Origin: Streptomyces spiroverticillatus | GTDB taxonomy: Bacteria > Actinomycetota > Actinomycetes > Streptomycetales > Streptomycetaceae | Length of the DNA: 64,000 nt | Assembly (NCBI GenBank): GCA_014650415.1 | Contig: BMUX01000004.1 | Span: 434,001 to 498,000 of the forward strand | Direction: 5' to 3' | Shown: positions 32,647-42,525 of the stretch, one piece after another | How positions within the stretch are numbered: position 1 is the stretch's first letter | Layout of the letters: each line of letters opens with the position of its first letter | Made by a program: the position numbers and the translations under genes | The notes under the pieces: generated by a model | The model's input: only the letters and a program-made list of their open reading frames with translations | The model's database searches: none | Told to the model about the DNA's origin: nothing

Positions 32647-34056
32647 TCAGCCCTCAGCCCTGCCCTCCGCCGCCCCCAGCCGCGAGTGCCGGCGCCCGTA
32701 GAGCCCGTACACCAGCGCCCCGACCACGAGGAACGCGCCGAACTGGAGCCACGTCCGCCAGCCCGTTCCGTAGATCAGGTAGAGGCAGAACAGCACGCCC
32801 AGCGCCGGCAGGACCGGGAAGAGCGGCACCCGGAAGGACCGCTGGAGGTCCGGGTTGCGGCGGCGCAGCGCGATGACGGCGATGTTGACGACGGCCATGA
32901 TGGCGAGGGTGCCGATGGTCGTGAGGTTCATGACGACGTCGAGCGGCACGACCGCCGCCGGGATCGCGAACACGGCGGCGACGATCCAGGTGTTGGCGAC
33001 GGGCGTCGAGGTCTTCGGCGAGATGCGTTCGAAGATCCGCGGGATGAGGCCGTCGCGGGACATCGACATCAGGATGCGGGTCTGCCCGTACATCACGGCG
33101 AGCACGACGGACGCGATGGCGACGACCGCGCCGAAGGCGATGATGCCGCCGCCGAGGGTGGAGTCGGTGACCTTGTTGACGATCAGGGAGAGCGCGGCGG
33201 GCTTGGAGGCGACGTCGTCGGCGGACATGGCGCCGATGGCGGCGACCGCGACCAGGCAGTAGAGCAGCGTGACCACTCCGATGCAGATCATGATCGCGAG
33301 AGGGATGTTCTTGCGCGGGTTCTTGACCTCTTCACCGGCGGTGGTGATCGCGTCGAAGCCGATGTACGAGAAGAACGCGACGGACGCCCCGGACGTGACG
33401 CCCATCAGCCCGTGTGCGGCGAACGGCGAGAGGTTGTCGGAGTTGAACGCGGTGAAGGCGATCGCGCAGAACAGGATGAGTACGGCGATCTTCACGACGG
33501 CCATCACGGCGGTGGCGCGGGCGCTCTCGCGGATGCCGCGCACCAGCAGCAGTGCGGCGAGCAGCATCACGACGACGGCCGGGATGTTGACGACGCCGCC
33601 GTCGCCGGGCGGGCTGGAGAGCGCGGCGGGGAGCTGCCAGCCGACGAGGCTGTTGAGGAGTTCGTTGAGGTACTGGCCCCAGCCGACGGCGACGGCCGAG
33701 ACCGAGATGCCGTACTCAAGGAGCAGGCACCAGCCCACCAGGAAGGCGATGCGCTCGCCGAGGGTGGCGTAGGCGAAGGAGTACGAGCTGCCGGAGACCG
33801 GGATCGCGCCGCCCAGCTCGGCGAAGGAGAACGCGGTGAAGATGCAGGTGATCGCGGCCAGGACGAAGGAGACGACAACAGCGGGACCGGCTTCGGCGAC
33901 GCTGTCGGAGAGGCCGACGAAGATGCCGGTGCCGACGATGGCGCCGACGCCGAAGCAGACCAGCTGGAAGAGCCCCATGGTGCGCTTCAGGCCATGTCCC
34001 TCCAGGTCAGCGCCGGATTCGGCGACGAGGAGGTCGGGTGACTTGATGCGTTGCAT
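32647..34056 (-). CDS. APC family amino acid permease
   Basis: A 469-residue permease with about 12-13 hydrophobic helices. Family features are the first-helix glycine motif FGVGAIVGTGIFVGLS, FAELGGAIPVSGSSYSFAYATLGE, the helix 6 segment FFSYIGFDAITTAGEEVKNPRKNIP, and SRDGLIPRIFERISPKTSTPVANT before helix 9. It resembles cationic amino acid transporters. It follows the arginine deiminase and ornithine carbamoyltransferase genes on the same strand, which suggests arginine or ornithine transport (inference). The ATG at 34056 follows GGGGG. A terminator-like hairpin lies in its leader. Confidence 0.85.
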   Translation of the reverse strand: MQRIKSPDLLVAESGADLEGHGLKRTMGLFQLVCFGVGAIVGTGIFVGLSDSVAEAGPAVVVSFVLAAITCIFTAFSFAELGGAIPVSGSSYSFAYATLGERIAFLVGWCLLLEYGISVSAVAVGWGQYLNELLNSLVGWQLPAALSSPPGDGGVVNIPAVVVMLLAALLLVRGIRESARATAVMAVVKIAVLILFCAIAFTAFNSDNLSPFAAHGLMGVTSGASVAFFSYIGFDAITTAGEEVKNPRKNIPLAIMICIGVVTLLYCLVAVAAIGAMSADDVASKPAALSLIVNKVTDSTLGGGIIAFGAVVAIASVVLAVMYGQTRILMSMSRDGLIPRIFERISPKTSTPVANTWIVAAVFAIPAAVVPLDVVMNLTTIGTLAIMAVVNIAVIALRRRNPDLQRSFRVPLFPVLPALGVLFCLYLIYGTGWRTWLQFGAFLVVGALVYGLYGRRHSRLGAAEGRAEG

Positions 34057-34112
34057 GGGGGGTGGTTCTCATCTCTGGTGCCTGTGTGGCAAAGCAAATT
34101 GCGACAAAGCAA

Positions 34113-34144
34113 ATGGGGTCCGGGCATGTGCGCCCGAACCCCAT
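34113..34144 (-). terminator. Hairpin between arcB and the permease gene
   Basis: Bases 34113-34125 and 34132-34144 form a 13-bp stem with one mismatch and a 6-base loop. It can end the arcB transcript or attenuate permease expression. Upstream, 34165-34200 is AT-rich with TGCATATTCA, vaguely like an arginine-repressor half-site; this is not strong enough to call. Confidence 0.55.
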
Positions 34145-34198
34145 CAAGCACCGCAATGGTAACCACTGCACTGCATATTCACCCAATCGGGCGTATTG

Positions 34199-35242
34199 CT
34201 ATTCAGTCGGCCCGTTCGCCGCAACGTCGGCCAGCGTCGCGACCAGCACTGCCTTGATGGTGTGCAGCCGGTTCTCGGCCTCGTCGAAGACGACGGAGTG
34301 TGCGGACTCGAAGACCTCGTCGGTGACTTCGAGGGAGGTCAGGCCGTACTGCTCGTGGATCTCGCGGCCGACCTTGGTGCCGAGGTCGTGGAAGGCGGGC
34401 AGGCAGTGCAGGAACTTCACGTCCGGGTTGCCGGTGGCGCGCAGCACGTCCATGGTCACGGCGTACGGGGCCAGCGCCTCGATGCGCTCGGCCCAGACCT
34501 CCTTGGGCTCGCCCATGGACACCCAGACGTCGGTGACGACGAAGTCCGCGCCGCGCACGCCCTCCTCGACCTCTTCGGTGAGGGTGATGCGGGCCCCGCT
34601 CTCCTCGGCGAGCTTGCGGGCCTGGTCGACGACCTCCTCGGTGGGCCAGTAGGCGCGCGGGGCGACGATCCGCACGTCCATGCCGAGGAGGGCGCCGGTG
34701 ACCAGGTAGGAGTTGCCCATGTTGAAGCGGGCGTCGCCGAGGTAGGCGAAGGCGATGCGCTCCAGGGGCTTGTCGCTGTGCTCGGTCATGGTGAGCACGT
34801 CGGCGAGCATCTGAGTGGGGTGCCAGTCGTCGGTGAGGCCGTTGAAGACCGGCACTCCGGCGTGTTCGGCCAGTTCCTCGACCGTCGCCTGGGCGTCGCC
34901 GCGGTACTCGATGCCGTCGAACATCCGGCCGAGCACCCGGGCGGTGTCCTTGGGCGACTCCTTGTGTCCGATCTGCGAGCCCGCGGGGTCGAGGTAGGTG
35001 GTCGACGCCCCCTGGTCGGCGGCGGCGACCTCGAAGGCGCAGCGCGTACGGGTGGACGTCTTCTCGAAGATCAGCGCGATGTTGCGACCGCGCAGCCACT
35101 GCACTTCGGTGCCGTTCTTCCGCGCCGCCTTGAGTTCGGCGGCGAGGTCGATCAGTCCGCGGAACTCCGCGGCGCTGAAGTCGACTTCCTTGAGGAAGTG
35201 GCGGCCCTTCAGGGAGTGGCGGCCTTCGAGAAATGACGTCAT
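34199..35242 (-). CDS. arcB: Ornithine carbamoyltransferase
   Basis: A 347-residue transcarbamylase interconverting citrulline plus phosphate and ornithine plus carbamoyl phosphate. The carbamoyl-phosphate motif is [13 protein letters not shown] (about residue 58), followed by [11 protein letters not shown], the ornithine motif near DVWVSMGE, and [10 protein letters not shown]. The length is that of the catabolic and long anabolic type. Its position after arginine deiminase and before an amino acid permease supports the catabolic role (citrulline to ornithine). Carbamate kinase is not in the window. The ATG at 35242 begins a short duplicated-looking leader ([16 protein letters not shown]). 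Confidence 0.9.
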   Translation of the reverse strand: MTSFLEGRHSLKGRHFLKEVDFSAAEFRGLIDLAAELKAARKNGTEVQWLRGRNIALIFEKTSTRTRCAFEVAAADQGASTTYLDPAGSQIGHKESPKDTARVLGRMFDGIEYRGDAQATVEELAEHAGVPVFNGLTDDWHPTQMLADVLTMTEHSDKPLERIAFAYLGDARFNMGNSYLVTGALLGMDVRIVAPRAYWPTEEVVDQARKLAEESGARITLTEEVEEGVRGADFVVTDVWVSMGEPKEVWAERIEALAPYAVTMDVLRATGNPDVKFLHCLPAFHDLGTKVGREIHEQYGLTSLEVTDEVFESAHSVVFDEAENRLHTIKAVLVATLADVAANGPTE

Positions 35243-35327
35243 GGGGACGCTCCAGGGGGCGACTGGCGGACTGCGCGGGCAGGATCGACCGCGCGAACAC
35301 TGAAACTATATACATGGAAGCGCATCA

Positions 35328-36560
35328 CTATACGGCCTCACGTTCGATCGGACAGCTCATGCAGCGCGGTCCGCCGCGTCCCCTGCCCAGCTCGCTGCCC
35401 CGGATCTCGATCACTTCGATGCCCTGTTTCCGCAGGTGGGTGTTGGTGGTCACGTTCCTTTCGTAGGCGACGACGACGCCCGGCTCGACCGCGAGGACGT
35501 TGCAGCCGTCGTCCCACTGTTCGCGTTCGGCCGCATGCACATCCTGGGTGGCGGTCAGGACGCGGACGGAGTCCAGGCCGAGGGCGGCGGCGATCGCACG
35601 GTGCATGTGCTCCGGCGGGTGGTCGGTGACCTTGAGTTCGCGCTCGCCGACGCCGGGTTCGATCGTGTACGAGCGGAGCATGCCGAGCCCCGCGTACTGG
35701 GTGAAGGTGTCGCCGTCGACCATGGTCATGACGGTGTCAAGATGCATAAAGGCCCGGCGCTTGGGCATGTCGAGCGCCACGATCGTCTGCGCTGATCCGG
35801 CCGCGAACAGCCCTCTGGCCAGCATTTCCACCGCCTGCGGTGTGGTGCGCTCGCTCATCCCGATGAGGACGGCCCCGTTGCCGATGACCAGGACGTCGCC
35901 GCCCTCGATGGTGGACGGGTAGTCGCTCTGCCCCTGCGACCAGGTGTGGAAGCTGCCCGCCTCCGGCCCGGTGAACAGGGGGTGGTGCTTGTAGATCGCC
36001 TCGAAGTGCACCGTCTCGCGCTGCCGGGCGGGCCAGCGCATCGCGTTGATGGACACCCCGTCGTAGATCCAGGCGGAGGTGTCGCGGGTGAAGAGGTGGT
36101 TGGGCAGCGGTCCCAGGAGGAAGTCGTCCAGGTCCATGACGTGGAAGCGCACCGAGGCCGGCTCCGGGTACCGCTCCAGGTACTCCCGCTTGGTCATGCC
36201 GCCGACCAGTGCCTCGCAGAGTTCGGCGGCGGGCAGTTCGTCGAACGCGGCCCGCAGGTGGTCGGTGGCGAGCGGCCCGTACTCCTTCTCGTCGAAGACC
36301 CGGTCCAGTACGAGCCGTCTCGCCTCCGGCAGTTCCAGGGCGTCGGTGAGGAGGTCGCCGAAGAGGTGCACCTCGACTCCCCGGTCGCGCAGCACGTCCG
36401 CGAACCCGTCGTGCTCCTGCCGCGCCCGGCGGACCCAGAGCACGTCGTCGAAGAGGAGTGCGTCCTTGTTGCTGGGCGTGAGGCGCTTCAGTTCGAGGTC
36501 GGGTCGGTGGAGGATGACGCGGCGCAGCCGCCCGGTCTCGGAGTCGACATGGAATCCCAT
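35328..36560 (-). CDS. arcA: Arginine deiminase
   Basis: A 410-residue amidinotransferase-fold enzyme hydrolysing arginine to citrulline and ammonia. Family motifs are [11 protein letters not shown], the histidine in [14 protein letters not shown], and the nucleophilic cysteine in [14 protein letters not shown] at the C-terminus. The ATG at 36560 gives the normal length. Another ATG 12 codons downstream would remove conserved sequence ([18 protein letters not shown]). It is first in an arcA-arcB-permease series, with an 85-base gap to arcB. The 155 bases upstream, to the next gene, hold C-rich degenerate CCCGGAACCC-like repeats and no other gene. Confidence 0.92.
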   Translation of the reverse strand: MGFHVDSETGRLRRVILHRPDLELKRLTPSNKDALLFDDVLWVRRARQEHDGFADVLRDRGVEVHLFGDLLTDALELPEARRLVLDRVFDEKEYGPLATDHLRAAFDELPAAELCEALVGGMTKREYLERYPEPASVRFHVMDLDDFLLGPLPNHLFTRDTSAWIYDGVSINAMRWPARQRETVHFEAIYKHHPLFTGPEAGSFHTWSQGQSDYPSTIEGGDVLVIGNGAVLIGMSERTTPQAVEMLARGLFAAGSAQTIVALDMPKRRAFMHLDTVMTMVDGDTFTQYAGLGMLRSYTIEPGVGERELKVTDHPPEHMHRAIAAALGLDSVRVLTATQDVHAAEREQWDDGCNVLAVEPGVVVAYERNVTTNTHLRKQGIEVIEIRGSELGRGRGGPRCMSCPIEREAV

Positions 36561-36715
36561 GGCCCAATCCTGACCGCCCGGACCCCGCTTCACCCGTCGA
36601 ACACCGCCTCCGCATCGAACACGTCGCGTCCTGCCCGCCCCCGCACCCGACCCGGAACCCGCCCCCGAACGCTGCCCGGAACCCCCACCCGACCCCGCAC
36701 ACCGCGCCCCGCGCG

Positions 36716-39700
36716 TCACCCCTCCAGCGCCTGCGCGGGTATGCGCAGGCTCCGCTGCCACACCTCGCAGGCGATCACCGAGGTCAGCGCCCCGTCGAAC
36801 CGCCGGCGGCACCAGTGGTCGGACAGCCCCGGCAGGTGCCGCTCGACCAGGGACTCCAGCAGTTCCTGGAGGCGCGGGTCGTCCAGCTTGAGGTAGCGGC
36901 CGATGCGCTGTGCGGGCGCCTTGTCGAAGTCCGAGGCGCACAGTGCCCTCAGTTCCTCGCCCACCGAGGCCAGCAGCTCTCCGGCCCGCTCGCCGGTCAG
37001 CCTCTGGACCGGGCAGGCCGCACCGGCGTCCTCGTCGCCCTCCGTCTTGTGCGTGGTGTCCGCGCACCGGGTGGCGACGGTCTGCGCCAGCACCTGGGCC
37101 AGGTCGGTGTCGAGCGCGGTGCGCACCGCCGCCGCGAACGGCTCCGCCGCCCCGCCCAGCACGAACGGTTCGACGTGCTGGATCAGCTCCTGGAACGCCG
37201 GCAGCGCGTCCCTGGCGCCCTCGCCGAGCCGCCGCACCTGCCCCTCCAGCAGTGCTGTCGCCCACTCCCGCAGCGGCGCGCATTCCACCAGCCGCGCCGC
37301 CGCCTGCGGGAAGACGGCCAGTTCGTGCCGTCCGCCCGCGAAGTGCAGGTCTTCGCGGGCCGGCAGGGTCAGCTCGTTGAGGATCCGCTCACGGAAGACG
37401 GGTTCGTCGAGGAGGACGGCGACCTCGTCCGTGCCGTGATCCGCGATCCACTCCACCAGGTGCATGCGGCGCCACCCGGTCCCCTCCGGCTCGGCCAACG
37501 GCATGCCCGCCCGGACCAGCGCAACCGCCAGGTCCAGCCGCAGCCCCACCTGCCCGATGCGCGCACCGCGCCGCCGGGTCCCCTCCCACGGGTCGCGGGT
37601 CCCGCCCGCCGTGCGGGTCCGCCCGGCGATCGCGGCGAGGACGCCGTCCAGCCCGGCCACCGGCAGCGCCATCTCGGCGTACCCGTGCAGGAACCGGGTC
37701 AGCCACCGGTGCGTGTCGGCGAGCGGCAGGGGCTCGCTCTCCCCGGTGAGCCGTTGCAGGACGCCGACGTCCTGGAGGTACGTCAGCCACGCTCCGGCCG
37801 CCTGGGAGATCTTGGCCGCGGTCTTGCCGCGCGCCACGGACACGGTCTTCAGCAGGGCAGGCACCACCGCCTCCGGGTCCTCCGCGAGCAGCCTGCGCAG
37901 TACCGGCTGCCACGCGTCCCAGACGGCGGGAGCGCACTTGTCCATGGCTCCGCCTCGCAGCAGGGCTTCGAGGATCTCGGTGTGCGTGTCGTCGGCGGGC
38001 AGCGCTCCGCCCGCCCCGCGGGTCAGTTCGGCGGCGAAGGCGTCGGGGAGTTCCCGGCCGGACCGGCACCAGGCGAGCACGAGGCTGCGGTAGCACGCCG
38101 TGCCCTGCGCGTCCGAGATGCGGGCGGCGACTTCCTGCCGGTGGGCGGTGAGTTCCTTGACGGTGACGGCCCCCAACCCGACGAACTCTTCCATCAGGGC
38201 CTGCCGCGCGTCGTCGTCCACCGGCCCGCCCAGCCCCCGTTCGGCCGCGCGTGCCGCCGTGAACAGCGGTCGGGCCATGGCCGCGCTGCCCGCTCCCGCG
38301 ACCACCCGGACGGCTTCGTCCAGGGCGTACGGCAGCAGGGCGGGGCAGTGCCCGGTGGCCTTGGTGGCGGCCTTGGTGAACTGGTCGGCGGCCCGGCCCG
38401 GCTTCGCGGGCGCCAGTTCGGCGCACTTGCGCAGCGGGGTGAGCAGCGCCATCGCCTCGCGGGCCAGTCCGGGGTGCGCGGTGCAGACCCGGGCGAGGAA
38501 ACCGCGGGGCTCCTTGTGCACCCGCCCCACCACATCGCCGTCTGCGCCCTCGGGGGTCAGGCCGAGGGCGCTCGCGACGACGTCCTCCGCGAGGCCGGCG
38601 CGGGCGGTCACGAGCCGCACCAGGCGGTGCCCGTCGTCGAACCAGCCACAGGCATAGCGGCGCGCCGTCAACGGCTCCTGCCCGTCGTCCGCCGCGTCCT
38701 GCGCGCTCAGCACGGCCCCTTGGCGGAGCAACTGCCCGTCGGCCGCGCGCTCGACCGGCGGCGCCGGCGGGTCGGCGGGCGCGGGGCCCGTGGCCGCGTA
38801 CGCGGCGCAGGCCACCAGGAACTCCTGGTAGGCGGCGGTGGAGTCGGCGGGCATCGGGGTGCGCGCGGACGCCCCGTTGTAGGGGTCGTCGTGCTGGTCG
38901 TAGATCTCGGCGAGCACCCGGAAGCCCTCGGACCAGGCGACGCGGGGCACCGTGTCGTACGCACCGAGGCCGGTGCGGTCGCGGGCGCCGTCCCAGTAGC
39001 AGTGGTTGACGGAGACCGGAGACTCGGGGCCCTGGTAGCGCAGGTCGAGCTGCATGCCGTACGCGCGTCCGGCGACGGGGACGGAGAAGTGGGCGGTCTC
39101 CCCGCTGATGCGGCCGCCGTGCGGGGTGATGACGCGTTCGAAGCGGGCGCCGTTGGAGTAGTCGCCGTCCCGGAAGGCGGCGATGCCGTACCGCTTGGGG
39201 TCGCGGTGTCCCGGGGTGGCGTCGGGGCGCACCCAGACCGTGCGGTGCAGTTGCTCGATGTGCTGCTCGCCGCCGTAGGTGTCGAGCAGGTCGAGCCACT
39301 GGTCGAGGCGTCCGCTGCCGCGCGGGTCGAGGAGCACGGGGTGCGGGAAGGCCAGGAGCGGGTCGGCGAGGGTGAACTCGCCCTCGGGCGAGACCACGTG
39401 GAGGGCGTCGTCCGGTCCGATGCCGGTGAGCAGTCCGGCCCGCCCGAAGTCGCTGTCGGAGTACGGGGCCACGACCGCGTACCGCAGGGCGCGCTGCCAG
39501 TACGGGTCGCTCCACACGGCGCGGACCAGCGCCGCGGGTACGGGCAGGGAGCGGGCCATCCAGGTCTCGACCCGGGTGCGGGCGTCGGCGGCGTGGTCGG
39601 CCAGCCAGTCGCCCAGCGCGGCCAGTTCGAGGACCGCGTCCTCCTTCTTCAGTGCGGGCGGCAGCTTCTTCAGCTCGCGCCCGGAGGCGTTGCGGCAGCG

Positions 39701-39781
39701 GATCTGCGGGGCCGGTTCCGCGTACACGTCGAGCGTGACCTCGTAACCGCCGAGCGGCTTCCAGTTCTCCTGCTCCCCCAT
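36716..39781 (-). CDS. DUF4132 domain protein
   Basis: A 1021-residue protein without signal peptide or membrane segments. The middle segment with [20 protein letters not shown] and [16 protein letters not shown] fits DUF4132-type proteins of streptomycetes. The C-terminal 400 residues are helical and repeat-like. Function is unknown. It lies 179 bases downstream of pnkp on the same strand, so it may be part of the RNA-repair locus or separate. Two GTGATCAC palindromes occur in the gap. The ATG at 39781 is favoured over an upstream one (39838) because homology starts at [20 protein letters not shown]; the ribosome site is weak. Confidence 0.7.
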   Translation of the reverse strand: MGEQENWKPLGGYEVTLDVYAEPAPQIRCRNASGRELKKLPPALKKEDAVLELAALGDWLADHAADARTRVETWMARSLPVPAALVRAVWSDPYWQRALRYAVVAPYSDSDFGRAGLLTGIGPDDALHVVSPEGEFTLADPLLAFPHPVLLDPRGSGRLDQWLDLLDTYGGEQHIEQLHRTVWVRPDATPGHRDPKRYGIAAFRDGDYSNGARFERVITPHGGRISGETAHFSVPVAGRAYGMQLDLRYQGPESPVSVNHCYWDGARDRTGLGAYDTVPRVAWSEGFRVLAEIYDQHDDPYNGASARTPMPADSTAAYQEFLVACAAYAATGPAPADPPAPPVERAADGQLLRQGAVLSAQDAADDGQEPLTARRYACGWFDDGHRLVRLVTARAGLAEDVVASALGLTPEGADGDVVGRVHKEPRGFLARVCTAHPGLAREAMALLTPLRKCAELAPAKPGRAADQFTKAATKATGHCPALLPYALDEAVRVVAGAGSAAMARPLFTAARAAERGLGGPVDDDARQALMEEFVGLGAVTVKELTAHRQEVAARISDAQGTACYRSLVLAWCRSGRELPDAFAAELTRGAGGALPADDTHTEILEALLRGGAMDKCAPAVWDAWQPVLRRLLAEDPEAVVPALLKTVSVARGKTAAKISQAAGAWLTYLQDVGVLQRLTGESEPLPLADTHRWLTRFLHGYAEMALPVAGLDGVLAAIAGRTRTAGGTRDPWEGTRRRGARIGQVGLRLDLAVALVRAGMPLAEPEGTGWRRMHLVEWIADHGTDEVAVLLDEPVFRERILNELTLPAREDLHFAGGRHELAVFPQAAARLVECAPLREWATALLEGQVRRLGEGARDALPAFQELIQHVEPFVLGGAAEPFAAAVRTALDTDLAQVLAQTVATRCADTTHKTEGDEDAGAACPVQRLTGERAGELLASVGEELRALCASDFDKAPAQRIGRYLKLDDPRLQELLESLVERHLPGLSDHWCRRRFDGALTSVIACEVWQRSLRIPAQALEG

Positions 39782-39839
39782 GACGTGCACCCCCGTGCGT
39801 CGTTGTGCCTCCCCGGGCGGTCCCGCACGGAACCACACG

Positions 39840-39880
39840 AGGTGTGATCACCCGCCCGGTTCGAGCGAGTGATCACACCT
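39840..39880. promoter_or_regulatory. Paired GTGATCAC palindromes upstream of the DUF4132 gene
   Basis: AGGTGTGATCAC (39840-39851) and its exact complement GTGATCACACCT (39869-39880) form a 12-bp inverted repeat with a 17-base loop. Each arm also contains the self-palindrome GTGATCAC, the two centred 25 bp apart. It lies 59-99 bases before the DUF4132 start and 81 after the pnkp end. An operator pair or an intercistronic hairpin are both possible. Confidence 0.6.
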
Positions 39881-39960
39881 TACGAGGCAGCACTGACAAC
39901 GCCCTGCCCACAGCCCGTTTCCGCAGGTGGGAAGCGTTCGGAAGCAAACCGGGCGGCGGT

Positions 39961-42525
39961 TCAGAGCCTCGGGTCCACCGGCTCCGACTCCAGCGCCAGC
40001 ACCGCGAACACCGCCTCGTGGACCCGCCACAGCGGCTCGCCCTCGGCCAGCCGCACCAGCGCCTCCAGGCCGAGTGCGTACTCGCGCAGCGCCAGCGACC
40101 GCTTGTGCCCGAGGAACCGTTCCCGCAGCTTCGCCAGCTGCTCCGGCCTGGTGTACTCGGGACCGTAGATGATCCGCAGGTACTCGCGTCCGCGCACCTT
40201 GATGCCCGGCTGCACGAGCCGTCCCTTGCCGTCGCGCACCAGCGCGTCGAGCGGCTTGACGACCATGCCTTCGCCGCCCCGCCCGGTCATCTCCAGCCAC
40301 CAGTCGATTCCGGCCTGCACGGACGCCTCGTCGCCGGTGTCGACGACCAGCCGTCGGGTGGTGTGCAGCAGCCCGGTCGGGTCGTGCTCCACCAGCCGGT
40401 CCAGCCAGGCCAGTTGGCGGTCGTGCGGAACGCCGGCCAGCGAGCGCCCCTGTACGGCCAGCAGCTGGAACGGGGCGAGCCGCACCCCGTCCAGCCCCTG
40501 CGTCGGCCAGCAGTACCGCCGGTACGCCTCGGTGAACAGCCCCGCGTCGGCGGCCCGTTCCCGCTGCTTGGCCAGCAGTTCGTCCGCCCCCTCGACGCCG
40601 CGCGCCACGGCGGCCTCCAGGGCGGCGACCGCACCGGGGAACACCGCGCCGGACGCGGCGCCCACGGCGGCGTACTGCTGGCGCAGCAGCCCGGACGCCT
40701 TCAGCGACCACGGCATCAGCTCGGCGTCGAGCAGCAGCCAGTCGGTGTCGAGTTCCTCCCACAGGCCCGCCTCGTCCACGGCGGTCCGCAGCCTGGCCAG
40801 CACCAGTTCGCTCACCGTCGCGTCGTCGAAGAACGGCCGCCCGGTGCGCGTGTGCACGACCCCCGTGGGGCCGTCCGCACCGAACCGCTCCCTGGCCGCG
40901 TCCGCGTCGCGGCAGACCAGGACCACGGCCCGCGAGCCCATGTGCTTCTCCTCGCACACGACCTTCGCCACGCCGTCCGCCCTGTACTGCGCGAACGCCT
41001 CGGCGGGGTGCTCCAGGTAGCCGTCCACCTTGGACGTGCCCGTTGGGGCCATCGTCGGCGGCAGGTAGACCAGCAGCTGCGGGTCCACGGCGAACCGGCT
41101 CATGACTTCGAGCGCCGCCGCCGCGTTCTCCTCGCGGACCGCGACCCGGCCGTGCTCGCGGGTCTCCACGACCCGCCGCCCGGCGACGTCGGCGAGGTCC
41201 AGCGGACGCCCGTCGTGCCCGCCGGGTGCCTCGGTGAGCAGCGGCTTGACCGGTTCGTACCAGACCTTCTCGGCCGGTACGTCGACGAGTTCGCGCTCCG
41301 GCCAGCGCAGCGCGGTCATCTTCCCGCCGAACACCGCGCCGGTGTCCAGGCAGATGGTGTTGTTGATCCAGGAGGTGTTCGGAACGGGCGTGTGCCCGTA
41401 CACGACGGCCGCGCGGCCCCGGTAGTCCTCGGCCCACGGGTAGCGGACGGGCAGGCCGAACTCGTCGGTCTCGCCGGTGGTGTCCCCGTACAGCGCGTGG
41501 GAGCGCACGCGCCCCGAGGTGCGCCCGTGGTACTTCTCGGGCAGCCCGGCGTGGCAGACGACGAGGTTGCCGCCGTCGAGGATGTAGTGGCTGACCAGGC
41601 CGTCGATGAAGTCCTTGACCTCTTCCTTGAAGCTGTCCTCCTCCTTCTCCAACTGCTCGATGGTTTCGGCGAGTCCGTGGGTGTGCTGGACGTTCCTTCC
41701 CTTGAGCCAACGTCCGAGCTTGTTCTCGTGGTTCCCGGGCACGCACAGCGCGTTTCCGGAAGCCACCATTCCCATGACGCGGCGCAGCACTCCGGGGCTG
41801 TCCGGGCCCCGGTCGACGAGGTCGCCGACGAAGACAGCGGTACGTCCCTCGGGGTGCGCCCCGTCCTCGTAGCCCAACTTCTGCAGCAGCGTCTCCAGCT
41901 CCGAACGGCACCCGTGGATGTCACCGATGATGTCGAAGGGGCCGGTGAGGTGGGTGAGGTCGTTGTAGCGCTTCTCCAGGACGATCTCCGCCGCGTCGAC
42001 CTCCTCGACGCTGCGCAGGATGTGCACCTTGCGGAAGCCCTCGCGCTCCAGTCCGCGCAGCGAGCGGCGCAGTTCGCGCTTGTGCCGCTGGATGACGTGG
42101 CGGGGCATGCCGGCCCGGTCGGGACGCTCGGCGTTGCGGGCCGCGCAGACCTCTTCGGGCAGGTCCAGGACGATGGCGATCGGCAGGACGTCGTACTTCC
42201 TGGCGAGCTGGACGAGCTGCTTGCGGCTCTCGGACTGCACGCTGGTGGCGTCGACGACGGTGAGCCGTCCGGCCTCCAGGCGCTTGCCCGCGATGTAGTG
42301 CAGGACGTCGAAGGCGTCGCGGCTGGCGCTCTGGTCGTTCTCGTCGTCGGCGACCAGGCCCCGGCAGAAGTCGGAGGAGATGACCTCGGTGGGCTTGAAG
42401 TGCCTGCGCGCGAAGGTCGACTTGCCGGAACCGGTGGCTCCGATCAGTACGACGAGCGACAGGTCGGTGACCGGGAGCCTGCGCGGTGCGGTGGTGCTCG
42501 GTGCTGCTTCGGCGGTGGTGCTCAT
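39961..42525 (-). CDS. pnkp: Polynucleotide kinase-phosphatase-ligase of bacterial RNA repair
   Basis: An 854-residue three-domain enzyme that heals and seals broken RNA. Residues 1-170 are the 5' kinase with Walker A GATGSGKS (29-36). Residues about 190-470 are the binuclear metallophosphatase with FDIIGDIHGCRSE, VFVGDLVDRGPDS, VPGNHENK and VYGHTP. Residues about 480-854 are the adenylyltransferase domain with the lysine nucleophile K527 in EEKHMGSRAV and later GGEGMVVKP. All three active sites look intact. The ATG at 42525 overlaps the hen1 stop (ATGA). Acting with Hen1, it would repair RNA cut by ribotoxins, adding a protective 2'-O-methyl (known for the family). Confidence 0.95.
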   Translation of the reverse strand: MSTTAEAAPSTTAPRRLPVTDLSLVVLIGATGSGKSTFARRHFKPTEVISSDFCRGLVADDENDQSASRDAFDVLHYIAGKRLEAGRLTVVDATSVQSESRKQLVQLARKYDVLPIAIVLDLPEEVCAARNAERPDRAGMPRHVIQRHKRELRRSLRGLEREGFRKVHILRSVEEVDAAEIVLEKRYNDLTHLTGPFDIIGDIHGCRSELETLLQKLGYEDGAHPEGRTAVFVGDLVDRGPDSPGVLRRVMGMVASGNALCVPGNHENKLGRWLKGRNVQHTHGLAETIEQLEKEEDSFKEEVKDFIDGLVSHYILDGGNLVVCHAGLPEKYHGRTSGRVRSHALYGDTTGETDEFGLPVRYPWAEDYRGRAAVVYGHTPVPNTSWINNTICLDTGAVFGGKMTALRWPERELVDVPAEKVWYEPVKPLLTEAPGGHDGRPLDLADVAGRRVVETREHGRVAVREENAAAALEVMSRFAVDPQLLVYLPPTMAPTGTSKVDGYLEHPAEAFAQYRADGVAKVVCEEKHMGSRAVVLVCRDADAARERFGADGPTGVVHTRTGRPFFDDATVSELVLARLRTAVDEAGLWEELDTDWLLLDAELMPWSLKASGLLRQQYAAVGAASGAVFPGAVAALEAAVARGVEGADELLAKQRERAADAGLFTEAYRRYCWPTQGLDGVRLAPFQLLAVQGRSLAGVPHDRQLAWLDRLVEHDPTGLLHTTRRLVVDTGDEASVQAGIDWWLEMTGRGGEGMVVKPLDALVRDGKGRLVQPGIKVRGREYLRIIYGPEYTRPEQLAKLRERFLGHKRSLALREYALGLEALVRLAEGEPLWRVHEAVFAVLALESEPVDPRL

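Noticed and set aside
34165..34200. Possible arginine-repressor (ARG) box upstream of the permease
   Set aside because: Only one half (TGCATATTCA) resembles the box and the partner half is not convincing.
36640..36715. C-rich degenerate repeats before arcA
   Set aside because: Units are too irregular to call a repeat array and no secondary structure or gene is evident.
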